From Candidatus Eremiobacter antarcticus (lineage in GTDB: Bacteria > Vulcanimicrobiota > Vulcanimicrobiia > Eremiobacterales > Eremiobacteraceae): a stretch of 64,000 bases of DNA. The position numbers were made by a program, and so were the translations under genes. The notes under the pieces are model-generated. The model searched no databases. It was not told where the DNA came from and saw only the letters and a program-made list of their open reading frames with translations. The stretch is taken from positions 55,723-119,722 of the forward strand of contig QHBK01000007.1 in NCBI GenBank assembly GCA_003244105.1, given 5' to 3'. Position 1 is the stretch's first letter. Every line of letters begins with the position of its first letter. Below, in pieces: positions 25,494-34,685 of the stretch.

Positions 25494-27092
25494 ATGACCG
25501 TCCGGGAAGCGTTGAAGCTCGAATCTCTGCGGGCCGCCAAGGTGGTGGCCGGAGCGGCCGGGCTGGATCGGATCGTCCTGTGGGCGCACGTCATCGACAT
25601 GCCGGACCCAGAACCGTGGGTGCGGCCGGGCCATCTGCTCCTGACGACGGGCTTCTCCTGGCCGGCCGGCGACGGTGAAGTCCGCTCGCTCATCGCAGCC
25701 CTGAGCAGACGCGGCTTGGCGGCGATGGCTTTGGCGGTGCCGCGCTACCTGCAGCGATTTCCGGACGCAGCTCGGGCCGAAGCCGACGTGCACGACCTTC
25801 CCCTCTTAGAGATACCGTTCGAGATCCCGTTTGCGCAGATCACCGAGGAGCTGCATCGCAATGTCTTAGCTCAGCAGTATTCGGCCATCGAACGGTCGGA
25901 ACACATCCACCGCGAACTGACGCGCGCAGCCGCCGAGGGCCGGAATCTCACAGACTTAGCGCGTTCGCTCGGCGAGCTGATAGGCCGCTCGGTGACGCTC
26001 GAGGATCCCGACGGAAAGTTGCTGGCCTTCCATGCGATCGGAGAGGGCGACGACGCCGTCCGCGCGCGCACGCTGCAAGACGCGCAAAGCCCACCGATCA
26101 TGGCCGAAACGCTGCAGGCCAAAGGGCTGCTGCAAGACATCCGTTCCGCGGTCGGGCCACTGCGGGTGCCGGCCATGCCGGAGATCGGCCTTGCCGCTCG
26201 CGTCGTGTGCCCGATCCGGCTGGGTGCGGAGCTGGTCGGCTTGGTATGGATCATCGAGGGAGATTCTGCTCTATCAGAGCTCGACCATCGGGCTGCCGAG
26301 CATGCTGCACTCGTGGCCGCCTTGCACGTCGCCCACCATCGCGAACTCGCCAATCTTGAGGCACGGCTCGGCTACGCGTCGTTCCTGTCGCTCCTGGAAG
26401 GCGGCGATGAGGATGCCCAAGCCGTCGAGCGAGCGCGTTTGCTCGGCTTCGAGCCCGAGGGCGACCATCGCATCGGCATCGCGTCCATCCCCGAACCGTT
26501 GCCGCTCACCCGCGAGGGATTTTTGCGCAGAGAACGTGTCGCGGGTGTGCTGCGCAGCCGGTTGCGCTTAGCTGCCGCTCGCCCGCTGTTGACGACCACC
26601 CTCAATTACATCGCGTTCATGCTGCCCGAGTCGGTGGATGTAGACGCATTGTGGCGCGCGCTCGGGGATGAGTCGATCACCATCGTTTTAGGCCGGGCGC
26701 ATCGGGGCACGCAGGGCGCCCGCCGTAGCTATCGGGAGGCACAATCTTTGCTCTCCTATCGCGATTCGGCAAAGGTCCGGCGCTTTGAAGACGCGCTCGT
26801 TCCGCGCGTTCTCATGGGAGACGCAGGCGCGCAAGAGGCCTTCATCGATCATCTCTTCGGGCCGTTGCGAACCTCTCGGGGCGGGGGCATGCTCGAACGG
26901 GTTCTGCTCGCCTTCGCCGAGCACGGTTTTCATCTGAGAGAAACCTCGGAAGCGCTGGGCATCCATCCCAACACGCTGCGCTATCGGCTCGCGCGCGCTG
27001 CCGATATCTTGCACGCGGATTTTGAGGACCCGGAGACGAGATTTCGTCTGCAGCTAGCTGTTAGGATTTTGGATTTCTCGAATAATAATTGA
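25494..27092 (+). CDS. PucR-family transcriptional regulator
   Basis: The 532-residue protein has an N-terminal PucR ligand domain (residues ~1-125; HVIDMPDPEPWVRPGHLLLTT written in short: MPDPEPWVRPG, LLLTTGFSW), a central GAF-like region, and the C-terminal PucR HTH (FAEHGFHLRETSEALGIHPN, then TLRYRLARA). Members sense purine or amine-derived metabolites and often activate divergent catabolic genes, here gabT-patA-ALDH. A GAGG site precedes the ATG. It may also act on the TonB receptor and amine oxidase that follow on its own strand. Confidence 0.9.
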   Translation: MTVREALKLESLRAAKVVAGAAGLDRIVLWAHVIDMPDPEPWVRPGHLLLTTGFSWPAGDGEVRSLIAALSRRGLAAMALAVPRYLQRFPDAARAEADVHDLPLLEIPFEIPFAQITEELHRNVLAQQYSAIERSEHIHRELTRAAAEGRNLTDLARSLGELIGRSVTLEDPDGKLLAFHAIGEGDDAVRARTLQDAQSPPIMAETLQAKGLLQDIRSAVGPLRVPAMPEIGLAARVVCPIRLGAELVGLVWIIEGDSALSELDHRAAEHAALVAALHVAHHRELANLEARLGYASFLSLLEGGDEDAQAVERARLLGFEPEGDHRIGIASIPEPLPLTREGFLRRERVAGVLRSRLRLAAARPLLTTTLNYIAFMLPESVDVDALWRALGDESITIVLGRAHRGTQGARRSYREAQSLLSYRDSAKVRRFEDALVPRVLMGDAGAQEAFIDHLFGPLRTSRGGGMLERVLLAFAEHGFHLRETSEALGIHPNTLRYRLARAADILHADFEDPETRFRLQLAVRILDFSNNN

Positions 27093-27221
27093 GAGGTAAT
27101 TTGTCGGGCCGCTACATAGTGTTGCGGCGGCAATCGGAGTAGACTTCGCTTCAAAGGGTCGCCTTTGGGCGTGCCTTGCTGCTGACTGGCCGTTGCGCGC
27201 CACTCTTTGGGGGACCCGCCG

Positions 27222-30200
27222 GTGTCATTACAAACGATGACTGCTCGTTTTTCTAAGGCGCTCTGCGCCGCAACGGCGGCGCTCGCGGTGTTCGCGTGGG
27301 CCGCGCCGTCGCTGGCGGGCACGACGGGCGGCGTTCACGGCAGAATTGTTGACGCCAAAACGGGCACACCTATCGCGGATGCTGCCGTCACCGCTTCGTC
27401 GCCCTCTCAGGTCGCCAGAGTCACATCGAACACCTCGGGATTTTATTCGTTCATCTCCTTAGCGCCGGACACGTACACCGTGACGGTTTCGAAGACAGGC
27501 TTTGAGACGGCGAACGTCGCCGGCGTCACCGTGATCTCCGACCAGCAGCGCACGGTCGACGTCGCCATGCAGGCGAGCGTGCGCACGTTGGATCGCGTGC
27601 TCGTGCGGGGAACGGAATCTCTCGTCCGGCCGGGCACGACCAGCGATGTCTACTCGATCAACAGCGCGGGTCAAAAAGCTGCCGCACCCTTAGCCGGATC
27701 GGGCGGTTTGAATCAGGCGTACGGCGCCATCGCAAGCGCTCCGGGCGTCGTCTATCAGCAGGGGCAGCAGGGCTGGTACCAGAGCGTGTACATCCGCGGT
27801 GGCGACATCGACCAAGTCGCCTATGAAGTCGACGGCGTTCCGGTGATGCGCGTCTCCGACAGCGCGCCGACGGCCACGCTTTCCAGCCTCGGCAATCAGG
27901 AGGTGCAGGTCTACACGGGCGGCACGCCGGCTTCGGCGGATGCGACCGGCATCGCCGGCTATGTGAATCAGGTCATGAAAACCGGCACGTACCCCGGTTT
28001 CGGCAACCTCGATCTCGGTTTCGGAGCCCCGGCGCTGTACAACAAGTCGACGCTCGAGGTCGGCGGCGCGACGCCGACCCGCAACTTCAGCTACTACCTC
28101 GGCACGTCCATCGTCAGCCAGAGCTTCCGCTACGGCGATCAGTTCAACGGCGTCAGCAACCCGCTGTTCTTCTTCCCCATGGCCATCGGCACGCCGCAGA
28201 ACGGAACCGTTTTCGACGGCAACGGGGGACCATTTGTGGCCGCTCCGGGCGCCAGTTACTCCATTGCCACGACGGGCGACCGCGAATCCGTCATCAACCT
28301 GCACTTCGGTTTGCCGCACCACTTCGACACGAGCAAGGACGATATCCAACTCCTGTATCTGAACAGCGACATACTGCAGCGCTTCTACAGCTCGTTCATC
28401 GACCTCGGTTTCCAAAACCCGGACGCGGTCAACGCGGCCTTCGGCGGCCCGATACCGTTTCTCGACAATGTCACGTATAACGGCCCGCTGTTCTCCACGC
28501 CGAATCCCGATCTCTTGGCGCCCGCTCTTTTCCCCAACTCGCCGCAGAACCGGCCGCCGGACGCGCAAATCCCGATCACCGAGCGCGAGGGCTCGGACAA
28601 TGGCGTGTCACTGCTCAAGCTGCAGTACCAGCGCAACATCGACTCGCGGACGTACGTCCGGCTGTTCGGCTATTCCGATTACGCGACGTGGTTCATCAGC
28701 GGTCCGGTCAGTGCACAGCTCGTCTACGGCGCGCAGCTGCCTGATTACGAGGTCATCGAGCACAAATACGGCGCGAACCTCACCTTCTCGCGTCAATTGA
28801 CGGACAAGCACCTCATCAACCTGACCGCTTCCTATATGACGTCGAGACTCCAGACCTACTCGATGGGCTTCTTCGACGGCTTTTTCACCAACTTCATCGA
28901 CGGACGCGGCCGCTGCTACGATCCGATGACCGGACTGCGGACGAGCTGCTTCAGCCAAGACCCGGCCGTCCGCGGCACGGCCGACGACTTGACGCCTGCG
29001 ATCAGCGCTCCGGCGGGCTCGCCCGCGCTGGTCAACAACGCCCAGTGGATCGTCACCGCCGACGGCCAAAACGCGCAAATCGACAACGTGACGCCGTATT
29101 TTACCGCCGTCTCCTTAAGCGATCAGTGGCGCCCGACCGACAGGCTGACGCTCAACCTTGGCTTGCGCGTGGAGAACTTCAAGTACCGGCTGCAAGACCT
29201 CGCGACTGGTTATCCCGCGCGCCAGTTCTGGTTCGACGCGTTCAACCGCGAGAATTGCTTTGCCACGGGGACGCTCAACCCGGTGCAGCCGGGCTTCGAT
29301 GACGCAGGCAATCCGCTGCCGTGTCCGGCCGGCACAACTCCCACGAACGTGACCAATTACCGCGGCGGCGTGCAATCGGAAACCGTGCCGCAGCCGCGCT
29401 TGAGTTTCGCCTACACGCTCAATCCGGATACGGTCATCCGTGGATCGTACGGGCGCTACGCTCGTCCTGCTCCGACTTCGTATCTCGAATTCAACGTCGT
29501 GCAGCAAGACCTGCCGAGCTTCTTATCTCAGTTCGTTAACCTCGGGTACAACTCGCCGTTCCACGACATCCACGCCGACACGTCGAACAATTACGATTTT
29601 TCACTGGAGCAGCACATCCGCGGCACGGACATCGCGTACAAGCTGACGCCCTTCTACCGCAATACGCAAGGACAGCTGCAGTATTTGGCGTTGAACGCCC
29701 AAGGCGTGCTGGCCGGTGTGAACGCGGGGAAGCAGCGCTCGTACGGCATCGAGTTCGCATTCAACAAAGGCGACTTCGCCAAAGACGGCCTAGCGTTGCG
29801 CGCCGCTGTCACCCTTACTCGCAGCCGCGTGAAGTACGGGAACTTCCCCAATGGCGTGAACATCGTCGACTTGCTCAACACCTACGTGCAGACGTACAAC
29901 TCCTACACCGCCGCGTGCGCCTCGCCGTCCGCGAACGCCGCGTTGTGCGGGGACTTCGCCGGAGCGAACGCGCAGCCGAGCTTCACGAACAACGGCGTGA
30001 CGACCGTCAACCCGTACTTCAACCAGCCGCTGCAGAAGCCGTTCGACCGCAACGGCGAGTATACGACCTACGATTTGATACCCGCGCCGTTCAACGCTGC
30101 GCTTGGCTTCGAGACGCCGGTCTCCGCGTCGCTTATCCTGAACTACAAGCATCAGAAGCTGAACTTCTCGCCGAGCTTCACATACACGACGGGCTCCGTG

Positions 30201-30659
30201 TACGGATCGCCGCTGGTGTGGCCGGGCTTCGACCCGGCGTCGTGCGGCAACGTCGCGGATAACGGCGCCACGAGCGGACCGCAAAGCTGTTCGAACTTCA
30301 TCTTCATACCGGACAAGTATACGGGCGTCTTCGACAACCTGGGCGCCTTCAAGGAGCCGTCGCGCTTGACGGCGAGCGTCTCGCTCGGCTATGAGGTATC
30401 GAGCCGCGTCAAAGGCACGCTTTCGCTGACGAATCTGATCGACCACTGCTACCAGCGCGGGCGGCCCTGGGATTCCCCGACAACCTGCGTGTACGGACAG
30501 CTCGCATCGAACCTGCTGGCGCCGGCCGGCAACTTCGTCAGCAACCCGCCGGTGCAGTTGGCATATCCGTATGGCAGTTGGTACAACGACAGCGAGATCG
30601 GGCAGATAGGCCAGAAATCCCCTCCCCAAGCGGTGCTCGAGCTGGAATTCAAACTCTAA
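27222..30659 (+). CDS. TonB-dependent outer-membrane receptor with carboxypeptidase-like N-domain
   Basis: A very large receptor (about 1145 aa). After a signal peptide (FSKALCAATAALAVFAWAA, cleavage SLA-G) comes a carboxypeptidase-regulatory-like domain (residues ~40-125; GGVHGRIVDAKTGTPIADAA), then a plug domain (GWYQSVYIRGGDIDQVAYEV) and a long beta-barrel ending in AVLELEFKL. This resembles Oar-like/SusC-like receptors. The GTG with GGGGGA 7 nt upstream is my choice; an ATG five codons later lacks a site. It lies between pucR and the amine oxidase, so import of an amine or peptide is possible. Its presence is strong evidence for a diderm cell. Confidence 0.88.
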   Translation: MSLQTMTARFSKALCAATAALAVFAWAAPSLAGTTGGVHGRIVDAKTGTPIADAAVTASSPSQVARVTSNTSGFYSFISLAPDTYTVTVSKTGFETANVAGVTVISDQQRTVDVAMQASVRTLDRVLVRGTESLVRPGTTSDVYSINSAGQKAAAPLAGSGGLNQAYGAIASAPGVVYQQGQQGWYQSVYIRGGDIDQVAYEVDGVPVMRVSDSAPTATLSSLGNQEVQVYTGGTPASADATGIAGYVNQVMKTGTYPGFGNLDLGFGAPALYNKSTLEVGGATPTRNFSYYLGTSIVSQSFRYGDQFNGVSNPLFFFPMAIGTPQNGTVFDGNGGPFVAAPGASYSIATTGDRESVINLHFGLPHHFDTSKDDIQLLYLNSDILQRFYSSFIDLGFQNPDAVNAAFGGPIPFLDNVTYNGPLFSTPNPDLLAPALFPNSPQNRPPDAQIPITEREGSDNGVSLLKLQYQRNIDSRTYVRLFGYSDYATWFISGPVSAQLVYGAQLPDYEVIEHKYGANLTFSRQLTDKHLINLTASYMTSRLQTYSMGFFDGFFTNFIDGRGRCYDPMTGLRTSCFSQDPAVRGTADDLTPAISAPAGSPALVNNAQWIVTADGQNAQIDNVTPYFTAVSLSDQWRPTDRLTLNLGLRVENFKYRLQDLATGYPARQFWFDAFNRENCFATGTLNPVQPGFDDAGNPLPCPAGTTPTNVTNYRGGVQSETVPQPRLSFAYTLNPDTVIRGSYGRYARPAPTSYLEFNVVQQDLPSFLSQFVNLGYNSPFHDIHADTSNNYDFSLEQHIRGTDIAYKLTPFYRNTQGQLQYLALNAQGVLAGVNAGKQRSYGIEFAFNKGDFAKDGLALRAAVTLTRSRVKYGNFPNGVNIVDLLNTYVQTYNSYTAACASPSANAALCGDFAGANAQPSFTNNGVTTVNPYFNQPLQKPFDRNGEYTTYDLIPAPFNAALGFETPVSASLILNYKHQKLNFSPSFTYTTGSVYGSPLVWPGFDPASCGNVADNGATSGPQSCSNFIFIPDKYTGVFDNLGAFKEPSRLTASVSLGYEVSSRVKGTLSLTNLIDHCYQRGRPWDSPTTCVYGQLASNLLAPAGNFVSNPPVQLAYPYGSWYNDSEIGQIGQKSPPQAVLELEFKL

Positions 30660-30681
30660 AGCGCGCGGAGCTGCGACCGGC

Positions 30682-32313
30682 TTGGCCCGCACCGCCCTAA
30701 CCCAAAAACTCCGGCAGGTGCACGCGGCGCACCGCGAGGCTGCGGCCACCGGCATGCCGGTCGACGAAGTCTTCGAGCGCCAAGCGCAATGGCGCATCTC
30801 GCGTAGCGCGTTCGTGGCGGGAGCCGCGGGCGCGGCCGCGTCGCTGTTGGCCAGTTGCACGCCCAAGCCCGTACAAACCATCGTGAAATCCGCGGGGCGA
30901 ACGCGCGTGCTCATCGTGGGTGGCGGCCTGGCAGGCATGACCTGCGCCTACCGCTTGTGGAACGCCGGCGTGCCGGCCACGATATGCGATGCCAACTCCG
31001 CACTTGGCGGGCGGACCTGGACGCTACGCAAGTTCTTCGCTGACGGCCAGCTCATCGAACACGGCGGCGAATTCGTCTCGAGCGAGCACACCGCGACGCG
31101 CAAGCTTGCGGCCGAGCTTGGTTTGCACTTGGAAGACCTGCGCGCTGCGCAGCCGCACGGCACCGAAGAGATCTATTACGTGCGCGGCCACAAGTATATG
31201 TTCTCGCAGCTGCTACATGACTATGCTGCGGTCTATCCGGCCCTCGATGCGGCCGCCAAAGCGGCGCCATATCCGACGTTGTACAACCACCACACGCAGG
31301 CGGGCTTACAGCTCGATCGCATGTCCTCTCGGCAGTGGATCGAAAAGCACGTGCCAGGCGGGCGCGCATCGGATTTGGGCTGGCTGTTGGACGTCGACGT
31401 CACGACCGAGAACGGCGGCGATGCAGACGTGCAGAGCGCGCTTGAGCTCGTCTACATGCTAGGCTACATGCCGGCCAAGACCGGCCACGATCAGTTCTAT
31501 CTGGTGGGCACTGACGAGCGCTATCACGTCATCGGCGGCAACGATCAGATGGTGGCTCGCATGTCGCGGCGGGTCCCCGGCGCCTCGGTCCGTCCGAGCA
31601 CGGCGCTGTTGGCGCTCGGCCGTCGCTCGGACGGCAGCTACGTCGCGACGTTCTCTTCGCACTTGCAGACCTTCGAAATGGCCGCGGACCACGTCGTGCT
31701 CGCCATCCCTTTCAGCACGCTGCGTCGCGTCGATCTCTCGCGCGCCGGCTTTGCGCCGCTCAAGCACACGGCGATCGACGAGTTGGGCATGGGGACGAAC
31801 TCGAAGCTGCATCTCCAGTTCGGCGATCGCCTATGGTATCGCGAGCGCTACAACGGCTACACGTACTCCGACACCGGCTTCCAGCAGACATGGGAAGCGT
31901 CGCGCGCGCAGCCGGGCCGAGCAGGCATCCTCACCAACTACACGGGCGGCAGCGTGGGAGCTTCCTACCACGCCCCCTCGTTCGGCCCCGCCGACCCGAA
32001 CATCGCAAAACGCTTCTTAGCGCAGCTCGAGCCGATCTATGCGGGCGCGACCAAAGGCTGGAACGGCAAGGCCTTCCTGGATTACTGGACGGCCGATCCG
32101 TGGCACCGCGGATCGTACTCCTATCTCAAGGTCGGGCAGTACACGCGATTTTCGGGCATGGAAGCGCAGCGTCAGGGCAACGTCCACTTCTGCGGCGAGC
32201 ACACGTCCATCAACTTCGGCGGCTTTATGAACGGCGCGGTGGAAACAGGCGAGGCCGCAGCACGAGAGGTGCTAGCCGATCTTCACGTGAGGCCCGCGCG
32301 CGCCGCGCGCTGA
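30682..32313 (+). CDS. Flavin-containing amine oxidase
   Basis: A 543-residue FAD enzyme of the monoamine/polyamine oxidase family. The dinucleotide motif VLIVGGGLAGMTCAYRL (from residue 76), the GGR segment ALGGRTWTLR and the C-terminal FAD contact GNVHFCGEHTS are all present. The N-terminus has a helical segment then a hydrophobic stretch ending in LLASC, suggesting export and perhaps lipidation. Start is TTG with GGAG upstream. It would oxidise an amine to an aldehyde, feeding the aldehyde dehydrogenase and aminotransferase genes nearby. The substrate is not fixed by sequence. Confidence 0.85.
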   Translation: MARTALTQKLRQVHAAHREAAATGMPVDEVFERQAQWRISRSAFVAGAAGAAASLLASCTPKPVQTIVKSAGRTRVLIVGGGLAGMTCAYRLWNAGVPATICDANSALGGRTWTLRKFFADGQLIEHGGEFVSSEHTATRKLAAELGLHLEDLRAAQPHGTEEIYYVRGHKYMFSQLLHDYAAVYPALDAAAKAAPYPTLYNHHTQAGLQLDRMSSRQWIEKHVPGGRASDLGWLLDVDVTTENGGDADVQSALELVYMLGYMPAKTGHDQFYLVGTDERYHVIGGNDQMVARMSRRVPGASVRPSTALLALGRRSDGSYVATFSSHLQTFEMAADHVVLAIPFSTLRRVDLSRAGFAPLKHTAIDELGMGTNSKLHLQFGDRLWYRERYNGYTYSDTGFQQTWEASRAQPGRAGILTNYTGGSVGASYHAPSFGPADPNIAKRFLAQLEPIYAGATKGWNGKAFLDYWTADPWHRGSYSYLKVGQYTRFSGMEAQRQGNVHFCGEHTSINFGGFMNGAVETGEAAAREVLADLHVRPARAAR

Positions 32314-32317
32314 TGCT

Positions 32318-33529
32318 CTAAGGCGTCTCGCCCGCGCCATCGGCGTGGGGAGCAGCCGGCGGCGGCAGTGATTGTGTCGCGTCGACCGGCACGTTGAGAC
32401 CCTTCGCTTGCCCGACGACCACTTTCAGGGCCAGGGGCAGCACTTCCACCTCAAGCGTCTTGCTTTCCGGCAGCGGGTTCTTGTCCGAGTCCGCCTCCTC
32501 GGCCGATTGCGACCGGATGCGAACGGTGTGCGCCCGGTAGAACTTCACCCTGGGATCGTCAGCCCGCTTGCCGTCCTTCATCGACAGAAAGTAGCGCACG
32601 AGCTCGCTCTTGCTCATGCCGTCGTAGACGGCGATGTCGAGGAGTGCGTCATCCATCTTGGCGTCAGGAGCGATCAAAAAGTTCAAACCCATCAACGGGG
32701 CGTTGGAGACCGTCACGAGCTGAGAGCTCGCCAAGATCGTTTCCCCGTCGTCGAGTTCGACTTGGACCGCGTCTGGCTGGTGCTCGAAGAACTTGCGCAG
32801 TGCGGGAGGCAACCCGGCGAGCGGACCCTTCTGCGCAGCTTTTCCGGCGGAAAACGCGATGCCGCTCAAGCCCAGGCCAGCGGTCTCCAAGAAGTAATCC
32901 ACGTCGGGGTCGCCGCCCGCCACGATGTGCCCCACGTCGACTTGCCGGGTGCTGCCGCCTGAGAGAAGAGCGCACGCCTCCTCGAGGTCGAGCGGGATTC
33001 CCAACGAGCGCGCCACGTTGTTCATCGTGCCGACCGCGAGGATACCAAGCGCCGTGGTCGTGCCGACAAGTTGGGAAGCGACTTCCTCGATCGTGCTGTC
33101 GCCGCCGGCGACGACGAGCAATTCGGCGTTGTCGGCTACGGCGGCTCGCGCCAAGTCGCGGGCGGCTCTGGCCGACGTCTTGACGCCGACGTCCGGGCGC
33201 ATGCCATGCGCGCGCAAGGCTGCATCGATAGCCACGAGCGAATGCGACTTGTCCGAATGGCCGGACTTGGGATTGTAGATCAGACGGACCGCGCGAAGAT
33301 GCCGGTCCTCTTCTTGGCTGGGCGCCGAGCCGCGAGCTTGGCTCGCGCGAAGAGGATGGGCCTCGCTTTCCAAACGAGCGATGTTCGATTCCAGCCTGCG
33401 CAGCTTCCGCGCACGCTTTGCGAGTTTGGCTTGGGTGGCTTGCAATTTCTTCGCCAAACGGCGATGCTTAGCGCGAGCTTTCTCAAGCGCTTTCAACGGT
33501 TCGGAAGGCTTCTTTTTCGCGGGAGGCAT
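32318..33529 (-). CDS. Diacylglycerol kinase-family lipid kinase with basic coiled-coil N-terminus
   Basis: Residues 1-60 are a Lys/Arg-rich coiled coil. The DAGK catalytic domain follows with LIYNPKSG (83-90), the nucleotide loop AGGDSTIEEV (GGDST at 142-146, where the family has GGDGT) and GTMNNVARSLG. The later acidic catalytic patch (AKMDDALLDIAVYDG) is intact. Such YegS/BmrU-like enzymes phosphorylate diacylglycerol or related lipids. The Gly-to-Ser change in GGDGT is notable but does not obviously abolish activity. The ATG directly abuts the TTG of the divergent gene. Confidence 0.85.
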   Translation of the reverse strand: MPPAKKKPSEPLKALEKARAKHRRLAKKLQATQAKLAKRARKLRRLESNIARLESEAHPLRASQARGSAPSQEEDRHLRAVRLIYNPKSGHSDKSHSLVAIDAALRAHGMRPDVGVKTSARAARDLARAAVADNAELLVVAGGDSTIEEVASQLVGTTTALGILAVGTMNNVARSLGIPLDLEEACALLSGGSTRQVDVGHIVAGGDPDVDYFLETAGLGLSGIAFSAGKAAQKGPLAGLPPALRKFFEHQPDAVQVELDDGETILASSQLVTVSNAPLMGLNFLIAPDAKMDDALLDIAVYDGMSKSELVRYFLSMKDGKRADDPRVKFYRAHTVRIRSQSAEEADSDKNPLPESKTLEVEVLPLALKVVVGQAKGLNVPVDATQSLPPPAAPHADGAGETP

Positions 33530-34273
33530 TTGACCGGTTACTTGTTTGCCCGCTGCGCCTTGACCCGTCTGCGCGAAGCGACAAGGGCAACGGTACGGCC
33601 TGCCGTCATTCCCGCGGCATGCGCGTTGCTGTTGATCTTAGGCTGGAGCGCGGCCGGCTCGCCAGCCCAGAATATTCGCGACGGGGACGCCTCCAGCGGC
33701 GGACCTTGGTCTCTCGGCGCGTTGAGACTGCGTCTGTCGCCCCGCTACTACTCCGGCGATCGCCGGATCCTCGTGACGGCGAAGCCGGCGGCCGCTGCGC
33801 ATGTGGTTCCGTCGCCTACCCCGGCCCATGAAAGCGACCGGCTCACGAGAGCAGCAGAAGCGGCGCTTGACGTCGCCCAGGTGTTGGCGGATCGAGCCGG
33901 CGCCATCGCAAAAGCGGGATCGATGTCGCTTGAGGTGCCGATCGAGCCGGAGGTCAGTTTCTTGACGTTAGGATCGGGGCGCACCTGGATTGTGTTTGCG
34001 GCGCTCGTGCACGTGGAAACGTCCGGGCGGCATGTGACGACCGCCTCGGTTGCGGCCGCCGTCGAAACCGATGGATCGATCGTCTTGCTTCGAACATGGG
34101 CGGCTGCCTACGGCCCTGCCACCCTCAACCGGCTAAAGGTCGTCCGGCTGTCCTCGACCGCTTCGGCCGAGACTGCTCCGGCTCGCGAACTGATGGTGAC
34201 GATCGAAGGTGTGGCCGAGCGCGTATCGACCGAACGATACGTCCTTTCCGGCAAAACGTTGAAGCGCATTTGA
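33530..34273 (+). CDS. Exported protein of unknown function (247 aa)
   Basis: A TTG at 33530 with GGGAGG just before it (spacing only 3) begins a protein with a long basic n-region and a hydrophobic signal (VIPAACALLLILGWSAAGSPA). A TTG at 33542 is an alternative. The mature part has an Ala-rich helical segment, then strands (GRTWIVFAALVHVETSG, VAAAVETDGSIVLLRTW) with a repeating strand pattern to the end. No family recognised. The start codon lies immediately next to that of the divergent lipid kinase, so any promoter for either must lie inside the other gene. Confidence 0.6.
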   Translation: MTGYLFARCALTRLREATRATVRPAVIPAACALLLILGWSAAGSPAQNIRDGDASSGGPWSLGALRLRLSPRYYSGDRRILVTAKPAAAAHVVPSPTPAHESDRLTRAAEAALDVAQVLADRAGAIAKAGSMSLEVPIEPEVSFLTLGSGRTWIVFAALVHVETSGRHVTTASVAAAVETDGSIVLLRTWAAAYGPATLNRLKVVRLSSTASAETAPARELMVTIEGVAERVSTERYVLSGKTLKRI

Positions 34274-34399
34274 CGCGCCGGCCGAGCTAACTTTTCCGGC
34301 AGCCGCAGCAGTGTAAGGCCTTCTTTGCCCAGAAGCCGCGGAGGGTGACGCCGCGCGGCGCTGACAGGATTATCTGAAGTCATCGTGGGGAGGGAAATC

Positions 34400-34639
34400 A
34401 TGTGTTATAACTGCGGTTGCAAGATGCCCGATAACTCAATGGGCGCGGGAAACGCGGGCGCCGATCCCAATGGTAAAAACATCACAAACGCGACCTTCCA
34501 AGAGTCAGGCAAAGCGATGAAGGAAAGCGCTGAGCAGTCGAAGCGCAACGCCCTCGATCTGCTCGCCAAAGTCCTGGGCGACAAACCGTCGAAGATCGTG
34601 AAGGATGCCTCGGGCTACGACCGTTACGACGATGGCTGA
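34400..34639 (+). CDS. Small cysteine-containing hypothetical protein (79 aa)
   Basis: The ATG at 34400 is preceded by GGGAGGG. The sequence starts MCYNCGCKMPDNSMG, with three Cys in a CxxCxC pattern that could bind a metal. It continues with a polar region and a Lys/Glu-rich helix (ESAEQSKRNALDLLAKVLG). I recall similar short CYNCGC proteins in bacteria with no assigned role, but cannot confirm this. No neighbours suggest a pathway. Confidence 0.55.
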   Translation: MCYNCGCKMPDNSMGAGNAGADPNGKNITNATFQESGKAMKESAEQSKRNALDLLAKVLGDKPSKIVKDASGYDRYDDG

Positions 34640-34685
34640 GCCGTAAGCTTTTCAGCCTCGCACCGAATCGTATTCTAGGTCGGGT

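Noticed and set aside
33071-33529. Extension of the exported protein gene upstream of 33530
   Set aside because: The extension is antisense to the lipid kinase and lacks protein-like character. The signal peptide starts after 33530.
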